In this document: piece after piece, positions 7,284-14,040 of the stretch
How the letters are laid out: each line of letters begins with the position of its first letter
Numbering within the stretch: position 1 is the first letter of the stretch
Source: an uncultured Bacilli bacterium
GTDB lineage: Bacteria; Bacillota_I; Bacilli_A; RF39; UBA660
Reading direction: 5' to 3'
DNA length: 17,499 bases
Assembly: GCA_934149245.1 (NCBI GenBank)
Contig: CAKPER010000025.1
Span: 1 to 17,499, forward strand
The notes under the pieces: generated by a model
The model's input: the letters and a program-made list of their open reading frames with translations, nothing else
Database searches by the model: none
Told to the model about the DNA's origin: nothing
Program-made: the position numbers and the translations under genes

Positions 7284-8549
7284 TTATTCATAGCAAGATA
7301 CTACTTGCATATTATCATCATATTTTTGAACTACCTTTTTGTAAGTTTCATAAACATTTTTATAATTTGGTAAATATTTAGCTATTTCTTGATTAGAAAA
7401 TGGTACTACTTTAAAGTTTCTATATTTTAAGTAATAAGTATAAGTTAATTCATTATTTACATTATCTAATTTTATAGTTGTTTTACCGTTTTTTTCGGTT
7501 TTAGTAATATCAACTGATGTCATAAGTCCAACCATTTTATTGTAATTAGCATCTTGATATTGAGCCGAAATTAGGTTACCTAGTGAATATACAACTAAGG
7601 TATCATCAATCCAGGTTACGGGTTGAATAACATGAGGATGTGTTCCTACTATTATGTCTACTCCAAGACTCGCTAAATATTTAGCCATATCTTTTTCGTA
7701 AGCTGTTGGTTCATCAGTATACTCAATTCCCCAGTGCATAGCTACTATTAATAAATCAACTTTACCTCTTACTCTCTCAATATCTTCTTTTACTGTTTTT
7801 TTATAAGCTTGATACTTTGTATCTTGTTCTGGATCATTTATTTCTAAATCTGTTGGCCAAACATTTACTAAATAATCTTTACCATTTGGAATAGGCATTC
7901 CATTGGTTCCGTAAGTATAATTTAACATAGTATAAGAAATATTATTACTTTTTCTTATGTCTACTTCATTTCTTTTTTCTAAACTAGCATAGCTACCAAC
8001 AGCTAAAACATCTTTTTGATTATCCCAGTATTTTCTTGCTGATAATACGGCTTTTTCTCCTGAATCCATCGTATGATTAGTTGCTAGTGATACTAAATTA
8101 AAACCGACATCAATCATAGCGTCTCCAGCTTCTTGAGGAGAATTAAACGTAGGATAATCACTTAATCCTAGCTCAGTTCCTCCTAAAACGGTCTCCTGAT
8201 TATAATATTTTATGTCATATTTTGAAACAATTGGTTTTATTAATTCATACATTGGCTTAAAATCATAACCATTATAATTAGCGTTTTTATTAGCGTCTTT
8301 GTATAGGCTTGAATGAATTAAGTTATCTCCAGCCATAATCATATTTGTTTTATATTCTTTTGTTTTAGTATTTTTCTCTACTTTGGTGTTTTTAGGCGTT
8401 TTAGTGTTAGGCTTAGTGGACTTCTTTTGATAAATTAATATACCACTTATTACAACTAGGATAACTAAAATAACTGTAATTACTAAAAAGATAATATTTT
8501 TTTTATTATTTTTAGTTTTTCTTCTTTTTCTTCTACTTCTTGTTGCCAT
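7284..8549 (-). CDS. CapA-family membrane-anchored metallophosphatase-like protein (421 aa)
   Basis: This is a member of the CapA/PGA_cap family (calcineurin-like metallophosphatase fold), named for poly-gamma-glutamate capsule synthesis but used more widely. Residues 1-18 are very basic (RSRRKRRKTKNNKK), followed by one transmembrane segment (about 18-40) and a Lys/Thr-rich linker. The family domain then runs outside the cell from about 65. Visible metal-site motifs are GDN (D75), NQE (117-119), NH (158-159), HWG (272-274), HPH (304-306) and GN (324-325), so the active site looks intact. The ATG at 8549 follows AGAGGTAATAAA; a TTG at 8564 is a weaker alternative. It starts 4 bp after the rnr stop. 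No other capsule gene (CapB, CapC) is present, so the substrate is not known. Confidence 0.9.
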   Translation of the reverse strand: MATRSRRKRRKTKNNKKNIIFLVITVILVILVVISGILIYQKKSTKPNTKTPKNTKVEKNTKTKEYKTNMIMAGDNLIHSSLYKDANKNANYNGYDFKPMYELIKPIVSKYDIKYYNQETVLGGTELGLSDYPTFNSPQEAGDAMIDVGFNLVSLATNHTMDSGEKAVLSARKYWDNQKDVLAVGSYASLEKRNEVDIRKSNNISYTMLNYTYGTNGMPIPNGKDYLVNVWPTDLEINDPEQDTKYQAYKKTVKEDIERVRGKVDLLIVAMHWGIEYTDEPTAYEKDMAKYLASLGVDIIVGTHPHVIQPVTWIDDTLVVYSLGNLISAQYQDANYNKMVGLMTSVDITKTEKNGKTTIKLDNVNNELTYTYYLKYRNFKVVPFSNQEIAKYLPNYKNVYETYKKVVQKYDDNMQVVSCYE

Positions 8550-8553
8550 TTTA

Positions 8554-10641
8554 TTACCTCTCAATTTTCTTTATCAATGCAAAATCAATCATACTATTTT
8601 CTTTACTTGCCTTAATACATTTTACTAATACTTTATCACCAAAACTATATTTATGTTTTTTGTTTCGACTAACTAGTGATAAGGATTTTTCTATATAGTT
8701 ATAGCCACCATGAGGCATATCTTCTATTTTTATTAAGCCTTCTATAGTGTTTGGAAGTTCAACAAACATTCCAAATTCTAAAACGCCAGATATTATTCCT
8801 TCAAATTCTTCTCCTATGTGATCTTCCATATATTCTGCCATTTTCATATCATCTACATCACGCTCACATTTTACAGCATCTTGTTCTTTAACTGAACAAT
8901 GTTCGGCTAGAGTTGGTAATTCCATTTCCCAATTTTCTACTGTTTCTTCTGAATATTTATGACTATAATCTTTAAGAAGACGATGAAGTATCAAATCAGG
9001 ATATCTTCTAATTGGTGAAGTAAAGTGAGAGTAGCATTTACTTCCTAGCCCAAAGTGTCCAATGTTTTCGCTGGAATATATAGCTTTAGCTTGGCTACGA
9101 ATGGCCATATCATTTAAGATTTTATAATCTGGTTTATCTTTTAATTGTTTTAAAATGTTTTGTAAATCTTTACCAGTTATGGATTTTCTTTTGCCTTTTA
9201 CAGAGTAACCTCTTGATGATAAGAAGTCAAAGAAGCTTTGTAATCTTTTTTCATCTGGTTTATCATGTACTCTATATATTCCTGGTAGATCTTGATAATA
9301 AATATATCCTGCTACTGTTTCGTTAGCCATAACCATAAAGTTTTCAATCATATTCTCGCCTGTTCCATCTTGTCTTAATTTTATATCTATTGGATGGCAT
9401 TTTTCATCAACGATTATTTTGGCCTCGTTACTAGAAAATTCTATATAACCTCTATTTATCATCTTTTTTCTGATAATATCAGATAGTTTACGCATTAATT
9501 TTAAATCATCTGCATAGTCAGTATATTTAGGATCAATAATGTTTTTATCTAGAATATCATTTACTTTATTATAAGTCATTTGAATTCTACTTCTTATTAC
9601 ACTTGGAGTTATATTGTAGCTGACAACTTCGCCTCTATTATTTACTTTCATAATACAAGACATTGCTAATCTATCTACTCCTGGATTTAGTGAACATATT
9701 CCATTTGATAATTGATGTGGTAACATAGGAATTACTCTATCAACTAAATAAACACTTGTTCCTCTGAAATAAGCCTCTTTATCAAGAGCACTACCTTTTT
9801 TTACATAGTTACTTACATCTGCTATATGAACACCTAATTCATAGGTTTTGTCATCTAATATTTTAATACTAATAGCATCATCTATGTCTTTAGTATCATC
9901 CCCATCAATAGTAAAGATGGTTTGACTTCTTAAATCAAGACGGCCTTCCATCTCTTCAGGACTTACAGAATCAGGAATTTCTTTTAATTCCTCTAAAACT
10001 TCATCATTAAAGTTAGGATGAAAGTCATTAGCATAAACGAATGATAAAATATCTACTCCAACATCATTTTTATGGCCTATTACATGTAATATTGCTCCTA
10101 AATACTTGCTAGTGGCAATTGGCTTTACTAAAACTTTATGTCCTTCTACTAAACCATGCTGATAAGTTTTATCTATTTCAATATCATTTATAGATTTTTT
10201 GTCTGGTTTGACAAAGCATTTTCCGTCTTTGAAATAAACAGTTCCAACAAATGAATTTTCATCTCTAGATAATATTTTTACTATTCTTCCTTCAGTTTTA
10301 TTGTTTAATAGTTCAATTAATACTACATCTCCACTTCTTGCAGTATTAAGATTATTCTTTCCAATATATATATCTTTTTTCCCTTCGCCTATTTCAACAA
10401 AGCCGAAGCCTTTGGGATTCATAATTAATTTTCCTTTAATTAAATGACTGTTTTGAAGTAATAAATATCTTCGCTTTTTTTCGCTGTAATATAATATTCC
10501 TTTTTTAGTCATTTCTTCTAATTGCTTTTCTAATTTTTTATAATCTTCTATATCACTAAAACCTAATGCATCATTTATTTCGATAGCACTTTGAGCAGGT
10601 TTATCTTGACTACTTAGTATTTCTATTATTCTATCTTCCAT
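8554..10641 (-). CDS. rnr: Ribonuclease R (695 aa)
   Basis: This is a 3'-5' exoribonuclease of the RNB family, which degrades structured RNA and takes part in RNA quality control and trans-translation. The domains are an N-terminal winged-helix region (1-60), cold-shock OB domains (about 68-125 and 130-190), the RNB catalytic domain (about 235-560) and a C-terminal S1 domain (about 610-692). The catalytic aspartates D246, D252, D254 and D255 in TIDGDDTKDIDDAISI have the same spacing as the E. coli RNase R metal ligands. SPIRRYPDL is also present. Length is normal for the family. An in-frame GTG at 10650 is an alternative start. The best ribosome-site match (AAAGGAG, 10681-10687) lies about 40 bases before the ATG, so the start is less certain than usual. 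It has its own promoter. Confidence 0.96.
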   Translation of the reverse strand: MEDRIIEILSSQDKPAQSAIEINDALGFSDIEDYKKLEKQLEEMTKKGILYYSEKKRRYLLLQNSHLIKGKLIMNPKGFGFVEIGEGKKDIYIGKNNLNTARSGDVVLIELLNNKTEGRIVKILSRDENSFVGTVYFKDGKCFVKPDKKSINDIEIDKTYQHGLVEGHKVLVKPIATSKYLGAILHVIGHKNDVGVDILSFVYANDFHPNFNDEVLEELKEIPDSVSPEEMEGRLDLRSQTIFTIDGDDTKDIDDAISIKILDDKTYELGVHIADVSNYVKKGSALDKEAYFRGTSVYLVDRVIPMLPHQLSNGICSLNPGVDRLAMSCIMKVNNRGEVVSYNITPSVIRSRIQMTYNKVNDILDKNIIDPKYTDYADDLKLMRKLSDIIRKKMINRGYIEFSSNEAKIIVDEKCHPIDIKLRQDGTGENMIENFMVMANETVAGYIYYQDLPGIYRVHDKPDEKRLQSFFDFLSSRGYSVKGKRKSITGKDLQNILKQLKDKPDYKILNDMAIRSQAKAIYSSENIGHFGLGSKCYSHFTSPIRRYPDLILHRLLKDYSHKYSEETVENWEMELPTLAEHCSVKEQDAVKCERDVDDMKMAEYMEDHIGEEFEGIISGVLEFGMFVELPNTIEGLIKIEDMPHGGYNYIEKSLSLVSRNKKHKYSFGDKVLVKCIKASKENSMIDFALIKKIER

Positions 10642-10716
10642 TTTATTCACATATTCTAATATATAATTTGATATTAGAAACTCCTTTCTTAAGAACTATC
10701 TTTATTCTTAATATTA

Positions 10717-10745
10717 ATTATAATATAAAGTTTCTGTTATAGCAA
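10717..10745 (-). promoter_or_regulatory. Promoter of the rnr operon
   Basis: On the minus strand, -35 TTGCTA (10740-10745) and -10 TATAAT (10717-10722) are 17 bp apart. The predicted start site near 10710 gives a leader of about 70 bases. It lies directly after the second terminator copy, so rnr transcription is insulated from the upstream cassette. Confidence 0.65.
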
Positions 10746-10770
10746 GAAATAATAAAAATTTTATTTAATG

Positions 10771-10799
10771 AAAAAAATGTCAGACAAACTTGCTGACAC
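10771..10799 (-). terminator. Terminator copy 2, downstream of the SGNH cassette
   Basis: Minus-strand hairpin with a six-pair perfect stem TGTCAG/CTGACA (10778-10783 with 10793-10798), a nine-base loop and seven Us (10771-10777). It is nearly the same sequence as the secG terminator. Confidence 0.8.
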
Positions 10800-10824
10800 C
10801 AAATGTTTTTTATATTTATTAATT
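10785..10824 (-). repeat. 40-bp direct repeat, cassette-distal copy
   Basis: Matches 13054-13093 at 39 of 40 positions (single A/G difference at 10805) in the same orientation. It contains half of the terminator hairpin and the AT-rich stretch which, in the other copy, runs up to the secG stop codon. The two copies bracket the SGNH gene pair. Confidence 0.85.
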
Positions 10825-10891
10825 GAGTTTTAACCAAAAAATTGTTATAATGACCATTAATATTGATTTTTTGAAATTGTGGAACGTGAGA

Positions 10892-10920
10892 AAATGCCAC
10901 CTAAAAATTTGATGACATTT
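10892..10920 (-). terminator. Possible cassette-specific terminator hairpin
   Basis: Minus-strand RNA AAATGTCATC (10911-10920) pairs with GGTGGCATTT (10892-10901): ten pairs including two G-U, loop of nine. The two G-U positions become A-C mismatches on the plus strand, so the hairpin forms properly only in the transcript of the SGNH genes. The following U tract is short (UUCUC), so it is a weak terminator at best. It lies 24 bp after the second SGNH gene. Confidence 0.4.
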
Positions 10921-10944
10921 CAAATATTGGTATGCTTTATGATA

Positions 10945-12069
10945 TTAAAGATTATCTTTACTTTTCTTTCTTGCTTTGCTTAAAGATCTTTTTATATTAT
11001 TCTTTCCAATATAATAAAAATCGTATGGTGCTCTTTCTAACAAATATGATTTGGCTTTTTTTAGAAACTCAATATAATCTTCCTTAGAATAATTAGCTTC
11101 CTCTAAAAATAATAAAGTTTGTTTCTCTAGCAACTTACTATCTATTTCATTAGAATACATTTCAATTCCTTTACTATAATTATAAAAAATTCTATCTATC
11201 TTAATCAATGACTCATTCGATTTATAATTGTCAATAATGGATTCTATTATATTATTATTTAATTTTATATATTCTTTTTCATCATAATGAATATCTGCCC
11301 CATAGCCTGTTGTAGCATACTTTTTATATACAAATTTTGATTTAATTGGCTCAACATATGTAACATTAGCATATTGATTTACTAATTTTTTTAATTTTCT
11401 GTTTATAACCGATGATATATTTAACCCAAGAAAGTTAGGGGCTCCACATATATACACCTGTGTATTCGAGCCATTAATTCTATTGTTTGACTGGATTAAT
11501 TTAAGAGTTGCTGCCAAAGAAGTCAAATCTCTGTTAATACCGTATGTAAACTTTTGAGTAAGTTTTCCATTTCTGGTAATATTATCTAAAAATGAACCTG
11601 TACATCCACTGTAGACTAAAATATTAGCTAAATTAGGATTACTCTCTAAAACAATATCCTTGAAGCCTTTATCTGTTTCCAAATTGATTGGATAAAAATT
11701 CTCTATTTGTTCTTGCGTTATTCCGTTAGATGACATACTATTTGGTCCATTTGAATAATCCATGCGATTATACCTATTTATCTCATTTTCGGTTATATTG
11801 GCAATTAACCATTCAAACACATGCTCGTCATTATTATTTTGTGCCCTAGAAAAATTATGCACTTCTAAAGTAATATTTTTCTTTTCCATCTCTTCTTTCA
11901 AAGATTCATTTCTTAATAATAATGGTTTAATTGTTCGCGTCATAGAATATCCAGATGCAATAGAATTTCCAACACTAGTAATTCTTAAATTTTTAACACC
12001 ACTATTTGATAATTTTTCGGCTAATTTCATATTTTTTTCATTCTGAATAAAAGTAATATCTTTCAACAT
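10945..12069 (-). CDS. SGNH/GDSL hydrolase-like protein, second cassette gene (374 aa)
   Basis: Probably a hydrolase or acyl-/acetyl-transfer enzyme of the SGNH fold. Block I is SVGNSIASG (candidate Ser36; Asn35 replaces the usual Asp of GDS). Block III may be SGCTGSFLDN (155-164). Block V is DIHYDEKEY with the Asp260/His262 pair. A C-terminal region (about 280-374) is rich in Lys, Glu and Tyr and has no recognised domain. No signal peptide or membrane segment is seen, so it acts in the cytoplasm unless exported otherwise. The ATG at 12069 follows GGGGGAATACAA. It starts 18 bp after the first SGNH gene and shares its promoter. The substrate is unknown. From memory, close relatives are common in Bacillota, but I cannot confirm their roles. 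Confidence 0.8.
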   Translation of the reverse strand: MLKDITFIQNEKNMKLAEKLSNSGVKNLRITSVGNSIASGYSMTRTIKPLLLRNESLKEEMEKKNITLEVHNFSRAQNNNDEHVFEWLIANITENEINRYNRMDYSNGPNSMSSNGITQEQIENFYPINLETDKGFKDIVLESNPNLANILVYSGCTGSFLDNITRNGKLTQKFTYGINRDLTSLAATLKLIQSNNRINGSNTQVYICGAPNFLGLNISSVINRKLKKLVNQYANVTYVEPIKSKFVYKKYATTGYGADIHYDEKEYIKLNNNIIESIIDNYKSNESLIKIDRIFYNYSKGIEMYSNEIDSKLLEKQTLLFLEEANYSKEDYIEFLKKAKSYLLERAPYDFYYIGKNNIKRSLSKARKKSKDNL

Positions 12070-12087
12070 TTGTATTCCCCCTAAAAC

Positions 12088-12894
12088 CTAATAATTTAAC
12101 ATTTTTAAAACTTTCTTTTTCATATTGCATTGTCCTAAATAATTAGGATGACAATCATCTTTAGCAACAAAATTAATGTTATCAATAACATCAACAAAAA
12201 AAACATTAGAATAACTATCACATAACTTTTTTACCTCAATATTTGCATAACGATAAATTGGTAGCAGCATTTTTCTTATAGCGTACGATTGAAACATTGG
12301 ATAAACCCCAAACACATAAATTTTTACTGTAGGATTTAATAATATTAAATAATCAATCATTTCTTTTACATCACATATAGTCTTTTTAAAATTTTGATTA
12401 AAATGAAATAACATCTGAGGTATAACTTTACTGATATCATGAGTTCCCATCTTCATGTAATGATGCATATTCATTTGACCACAGCTATAAAAGAAAATAG
12501 GATTGATTGCATCTGTATAATGAGAAGTTACTTTTAGATTAGGATTATCAGTATTGCTGTAATATCTTTCTAAAAAATTTGGACTCATTGGAAAGGGAAA
12601 AACATTTTTTGTATTTACAGCTTTTTTGGATTGAAGATAATTTAAATTATAGTATTCTTGTTTTTGATAATCAGAATCAATTATTTTTTTTAAAGACCAT
12701 GTTTTGTTACAACCAATGCTATGCATATTTACATAGTTCACATAAATTCCATTTAGAGTCAATTCTTCGCTAACCATGTCAATATAGCTTTTTGATTCTA
12801 CATTGTCAGGAGTGTGTGGTACACCAAAGCAATCTAATGCACCTATAATGTATAGTTCCTTATCGTAATAAATTTTTTTAACTTTTTCGTACAT
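12088..12894 (-). CDS. SGNH-like protein, first cassette gene (268 aa)
   Basis: Weakly recognisable SGNH-hydrolase-like protein. The clearest signature is block V, KDDCHPNYLGQ (D246 or D247 with H249). Block I appears as GALDCFGVP: Asp21 is followed by Cys22 where the nucleophilic Ser usually stands. SCGQMN (137-142) may correspond to block III with its Asn. No signal peptide is present. The ATG at 12894 is preferred over an in-frame GTG at 12906 because GTGGGGATAGAT lies just before it. The gene is not similar in sequence to its neighbour outside the fold motifs, so the pair is not a recent duplication. A strong promoter lies immediately upstream. The function may be hydrolysis or transfer on a sugar or lipid, or a non-catalytic role. 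It is not determined. Confidence 0.72.
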   Translation of the reverse strand: MYEKVKKIYYDKELYIIGALDCFGVPHTPDNVESKSYIDMVSEELTLNGIYVNYVNMHSIGCNKTWSLKKIIDSDYQKQEYYNLNYLQSKKAVNTKNVFPFPMSPNFLERYYSNTDNPNLKVTSHYTDAINPIFFYSCGQMNMHHYMKMGTHDISKVIPQMLFHFNQNFKKTICDVKEMIDYLILLNPTVKIYVFGVYPMFQSYAIRKMLLPIYRYANIEVKKLCDSYSNVFFVDVIDNINFVAKDDCHPNYLGQCNMKKKVLKMLNY

Positions 12895-12916
12895 ATCTAT
12901 CCCCACTTAGTGATAT

Positions 12917-12945
12917 ATTTTACCACTAATTAATTATGTTGTCAA
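12917..12945 (-). promoter_or_regulatory. Strong sigma-A promoter of the SGNH cassette
   Basis: On the minus strand, consensus -35 TTGACA (12940-12945), a 17-bp spacer, and an extended -10 TGGTAAAAT (hexamer TAAAAT at 12917-12922). The transcription start is expected near 12910, giving a very short leader before the ATG at 12894. This is the best-matching promoter in the window. Confidence 0.8.
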
Positions 12946-12995
12946 GCAGCATAGTATATAACTCAAATTGTGAATTTTTTTACTTTTTTATAAAC

Positions 12996-13030
12996 TAAAA
13001 TAGTTAATGTTATATATATCAACTATTTTA
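12996..13030. repeat. 10-bp perfect inverted repeat upstream of cassette promoter
   Basis: TAAAATAGTT (12996-13005) and AACTATTTTA (13021-13030) are perfect inverted arms 15 bp apart. They lie between the secG terminator and the cassette promoter. No U tract follows on either strand, so it is not a classical terminator. It may be an operator or a cassette-border element. Function unknown. Confidence 0.5.
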
Positions 13031-13040
13031 TAGAACAAAC

Positions 13041-13068
13041 AAAAAGTGCCAACCAAACTTGCTGACAC
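13041..13068 (-). terminator. secG terminator (copy 1)
   Basis: Minus-strand hairpin GTGTCAGC/GTTGGCAC (13046-13068), eight pairs with two G-U, loop AAGTTTG, followed by five Us. It lies 24 bp after the secG stop. Confidence 0.8.
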
Positions 13069-13093
13069 CAAATATTTTTTATATTTATTAATT
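13054..13093 (-). repeat. 40-bp direct repeat, secG-proximal copy
   Basis: Partner of 10785-10824 (39 of 40 identical). Its right end falls within the secG stop codon. Similarity fades beyond it, with only traces in the last few codons of secG. Confidence 0.85.
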
Positions 13094-13310
13094 AGTTTTT
13101 TAGGGATAATACTAAAGAAATCATAAAGAAAGCTATTCCTAGAAGCATTGTAAGTCTTGTTAAAAACAATTCAAAACCTCTCTCTTTAGTGTTGGCAAAT
13201 AAATCAGAGTTTCCACCTTGAACTATTTGTCCAGCTGATTCTGCTTTACCACTTTGTAATAAAACTATTATAATTAATAATATTGATACAATTAATAAAA
13301 CTATTTCCAT
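13092..13310 (-). CDS. secG: Preprotein translocase subunit SecG (72 aa)
   Basis: Small membrane subunit of the SecYEG channel that helps SecA-driven protein export. Two hydrophobic helices (about 2-18 and 49-69) flank the diagnostic cytoplasmic segment with LLQSGKAESAG and a Gly/Asn-rich stretch before FANTKERGFE. Length is typical. The ATG at 13310 is preceded by AGGAGGAATTAAT, an excellent ribosome site, so a longer upstream reading (to 13403) is rejected. In many Bacillota secG is followed by rnr. Here the SGNH cassette stands between them, and secG is a single-gene transcript with its own promoter and terminator. Confidence 0.95.
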   Translation of the reverse strand: MEIVLLIVSILLIIIVLLQSGKAESAGQIVQGGNSDLFANTKERGFELFLTRLTMLLGIAFFMISLVLSLKN

Positions 13311-13329
13311 ATTAATTCCTCCTGATGGT

Positions 13330-13358
13330 ATTATAGCACATATAGATATTGGAAACAA
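13330..13358 (-). promoter_or_regulatory. Promoter of secG
   Basis: On the minus strand, -35 TTGTTT (13353-13358), a 17-bp spacer, and extended -10 TGCTATAAT (hexamer 13330-13335). The predicted transcript starts a few bases before the AGGAGG site. Confidence 0.65.
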
Positions 13359-13403
13359 GCTATTTTTATGGATTAAAACGATAGATACTCTAAATATTTT
13401 CAA

Positions 13404-13604
13404 TTAAACTTGCTTTTAGCAAAGACTTAAAAAAATTAATTATAATATTTTAAAAATGCAGTTGCTAAAAAAATTGTAGTTTATATACTATCCCAAACTT
13501 TACTTTAAAGTAATTTTTTTAACTGAATAAATATTGCTACTTAAAATTTATAATAATTGTTATACTTTAACATATATTTAAATGAGTTAAGAAAGGAAGA
13601 TTGT
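13404..13604. other. Divergent intergenic region secG/gerQ with small palindromes
   Basis: No gene is seen. It holds a 9-bp perfect inverted repeat TTTTAGCAA (13414-13422) / TTGCTAAAA (13462-13470) and a 14-bp perfect palindrome TTACTTTAAAGTAA (13500-13513) followed by seven Ts. A TGTTATACT extended -10 (13558-13566) lies 38 bases before the gerQ start but has no good -35. A forespore or mother-cell sigma promoter would be expected for gerQ, but no convincing match was found by eye. Confidence 0.4.
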
Positions 13605-13985
13605 ATGAATAATAGTTATTATCCTAATCCTGTTTTTCCAGGAAATTCTTTTAATAATACACCAGATCAGCAAAGTGTTCCTAGTTATGATGCTAGTCAA
13701 AAAAATAATGTTAATAATTATACTGAGGAACAATCTTATATTGAAAATATTATTAGAATTAATAAAGGAAAAATGGCAAAATTTCATGTTACAGTACCTG
13801 GTTCTAAGGAATGGCAAGATCGAGTTTTTACAGGTATTATAGAACAAGCTGGACGTGATCATGTAATTGTATCAAATCCTAATACTGGAGAATGGTATCT
13901 AATTTTACTTATATACCTAGATTTTGTTACTTTTGATGAACCACTTAATTATAGTACACAGTTTGCTACTCCTCCTAAAGCATAA
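13605..13985 (+). CDS. gerQ: Spore coat protein GerQ homologue (126 aa)
   Basis: Homologue of B. subtilis GerQ (YwdL), a spore inner-coat protein needed for the cortex hydrolase CwlJ to function during germination. The conserved domain (about 41-118) has the signatures EEQSYIENIIRINKGKMA, GIIEQAGRDHVIVS and LIYLDFVTFDEPL. The variable N-terminal part is short and rich in Asn, Pro and Ser, giving 126 residues rather than about 180 in B. subtilis. The ATG at 13605 follows AAGGAAGATTGT. The first Lys is residue 33, so the N-terminal lysines reported to be cross-linked by transglutaminase in B. subtilis GerQ are missing. No cwlJ lies beside it. It is the only plus-strand intact gene in the window. 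Confidence 0.92.
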   Translation: MNNSYYPNPVFPGNSFNNTPDQQSVPSYDASQKNNVNNYTEEQSYIENIIRINKGKMAKFHVTVPGSKEWQDRVFTGIIEQAGRDHVIVSNPNTGEWYLILLIYLDFVTFDEPLNYSTQFATPPKA

Positions 13986-14026
13986 AAAGAATTTGATTAT
14001 TTGTTTTTAATCAAACTCTTTTTTAT
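13984..14026. terminator. Bidirectional terminator between gerQ and the SDR gene
   Basis: Stem arms 13989-13999 and 14007-14017 (eleven positions, one A-C mismatch on plus and G-U on minus), with an eight-base loop. A T run at 14018-14023 serves gerQ, and an A run at 13984-13988 serves the convergent SDR gene. Confidence 0.85.
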
Positions 14027-14040
14027 TTCTTTAAGAAAAG

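Noticed and set aside
10718..10900. 60-residue minus-strand reading frame between the SGNH pair and rnr
   Set aside because: It spans the terminator hairpin and reaches into the rnr promoter, has no ribosome site and no recognisable pattern.
10785..13093. Active integrative element or transposon between secG and rnr
   Set aside because: No integrase, transposase or terminal inverted repeats lie between the direct repeats, so only a passive cassette can be supported.
8554..13310. smpB or tmRNA (ssrA) near secG/rnr
   Set aside because: Expected from gene order in other Bacillota, but no SmpB-like protein or tmRNA-like end sequence is visible in the window.
13538..13576. Sigma-E or sigma-K type promoter for gerQ
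   Set aside because: CATATATT before the gene partly resembles a sigma-E -10, but the -35 region does not fit. In such AT-rich sequence the match is not convincing.
13587..13862. 91-residue minus-strand reading frame
   Set aside because: It is antisense to gerQ, whose plus-strand protein is clearly homologous to a known family.
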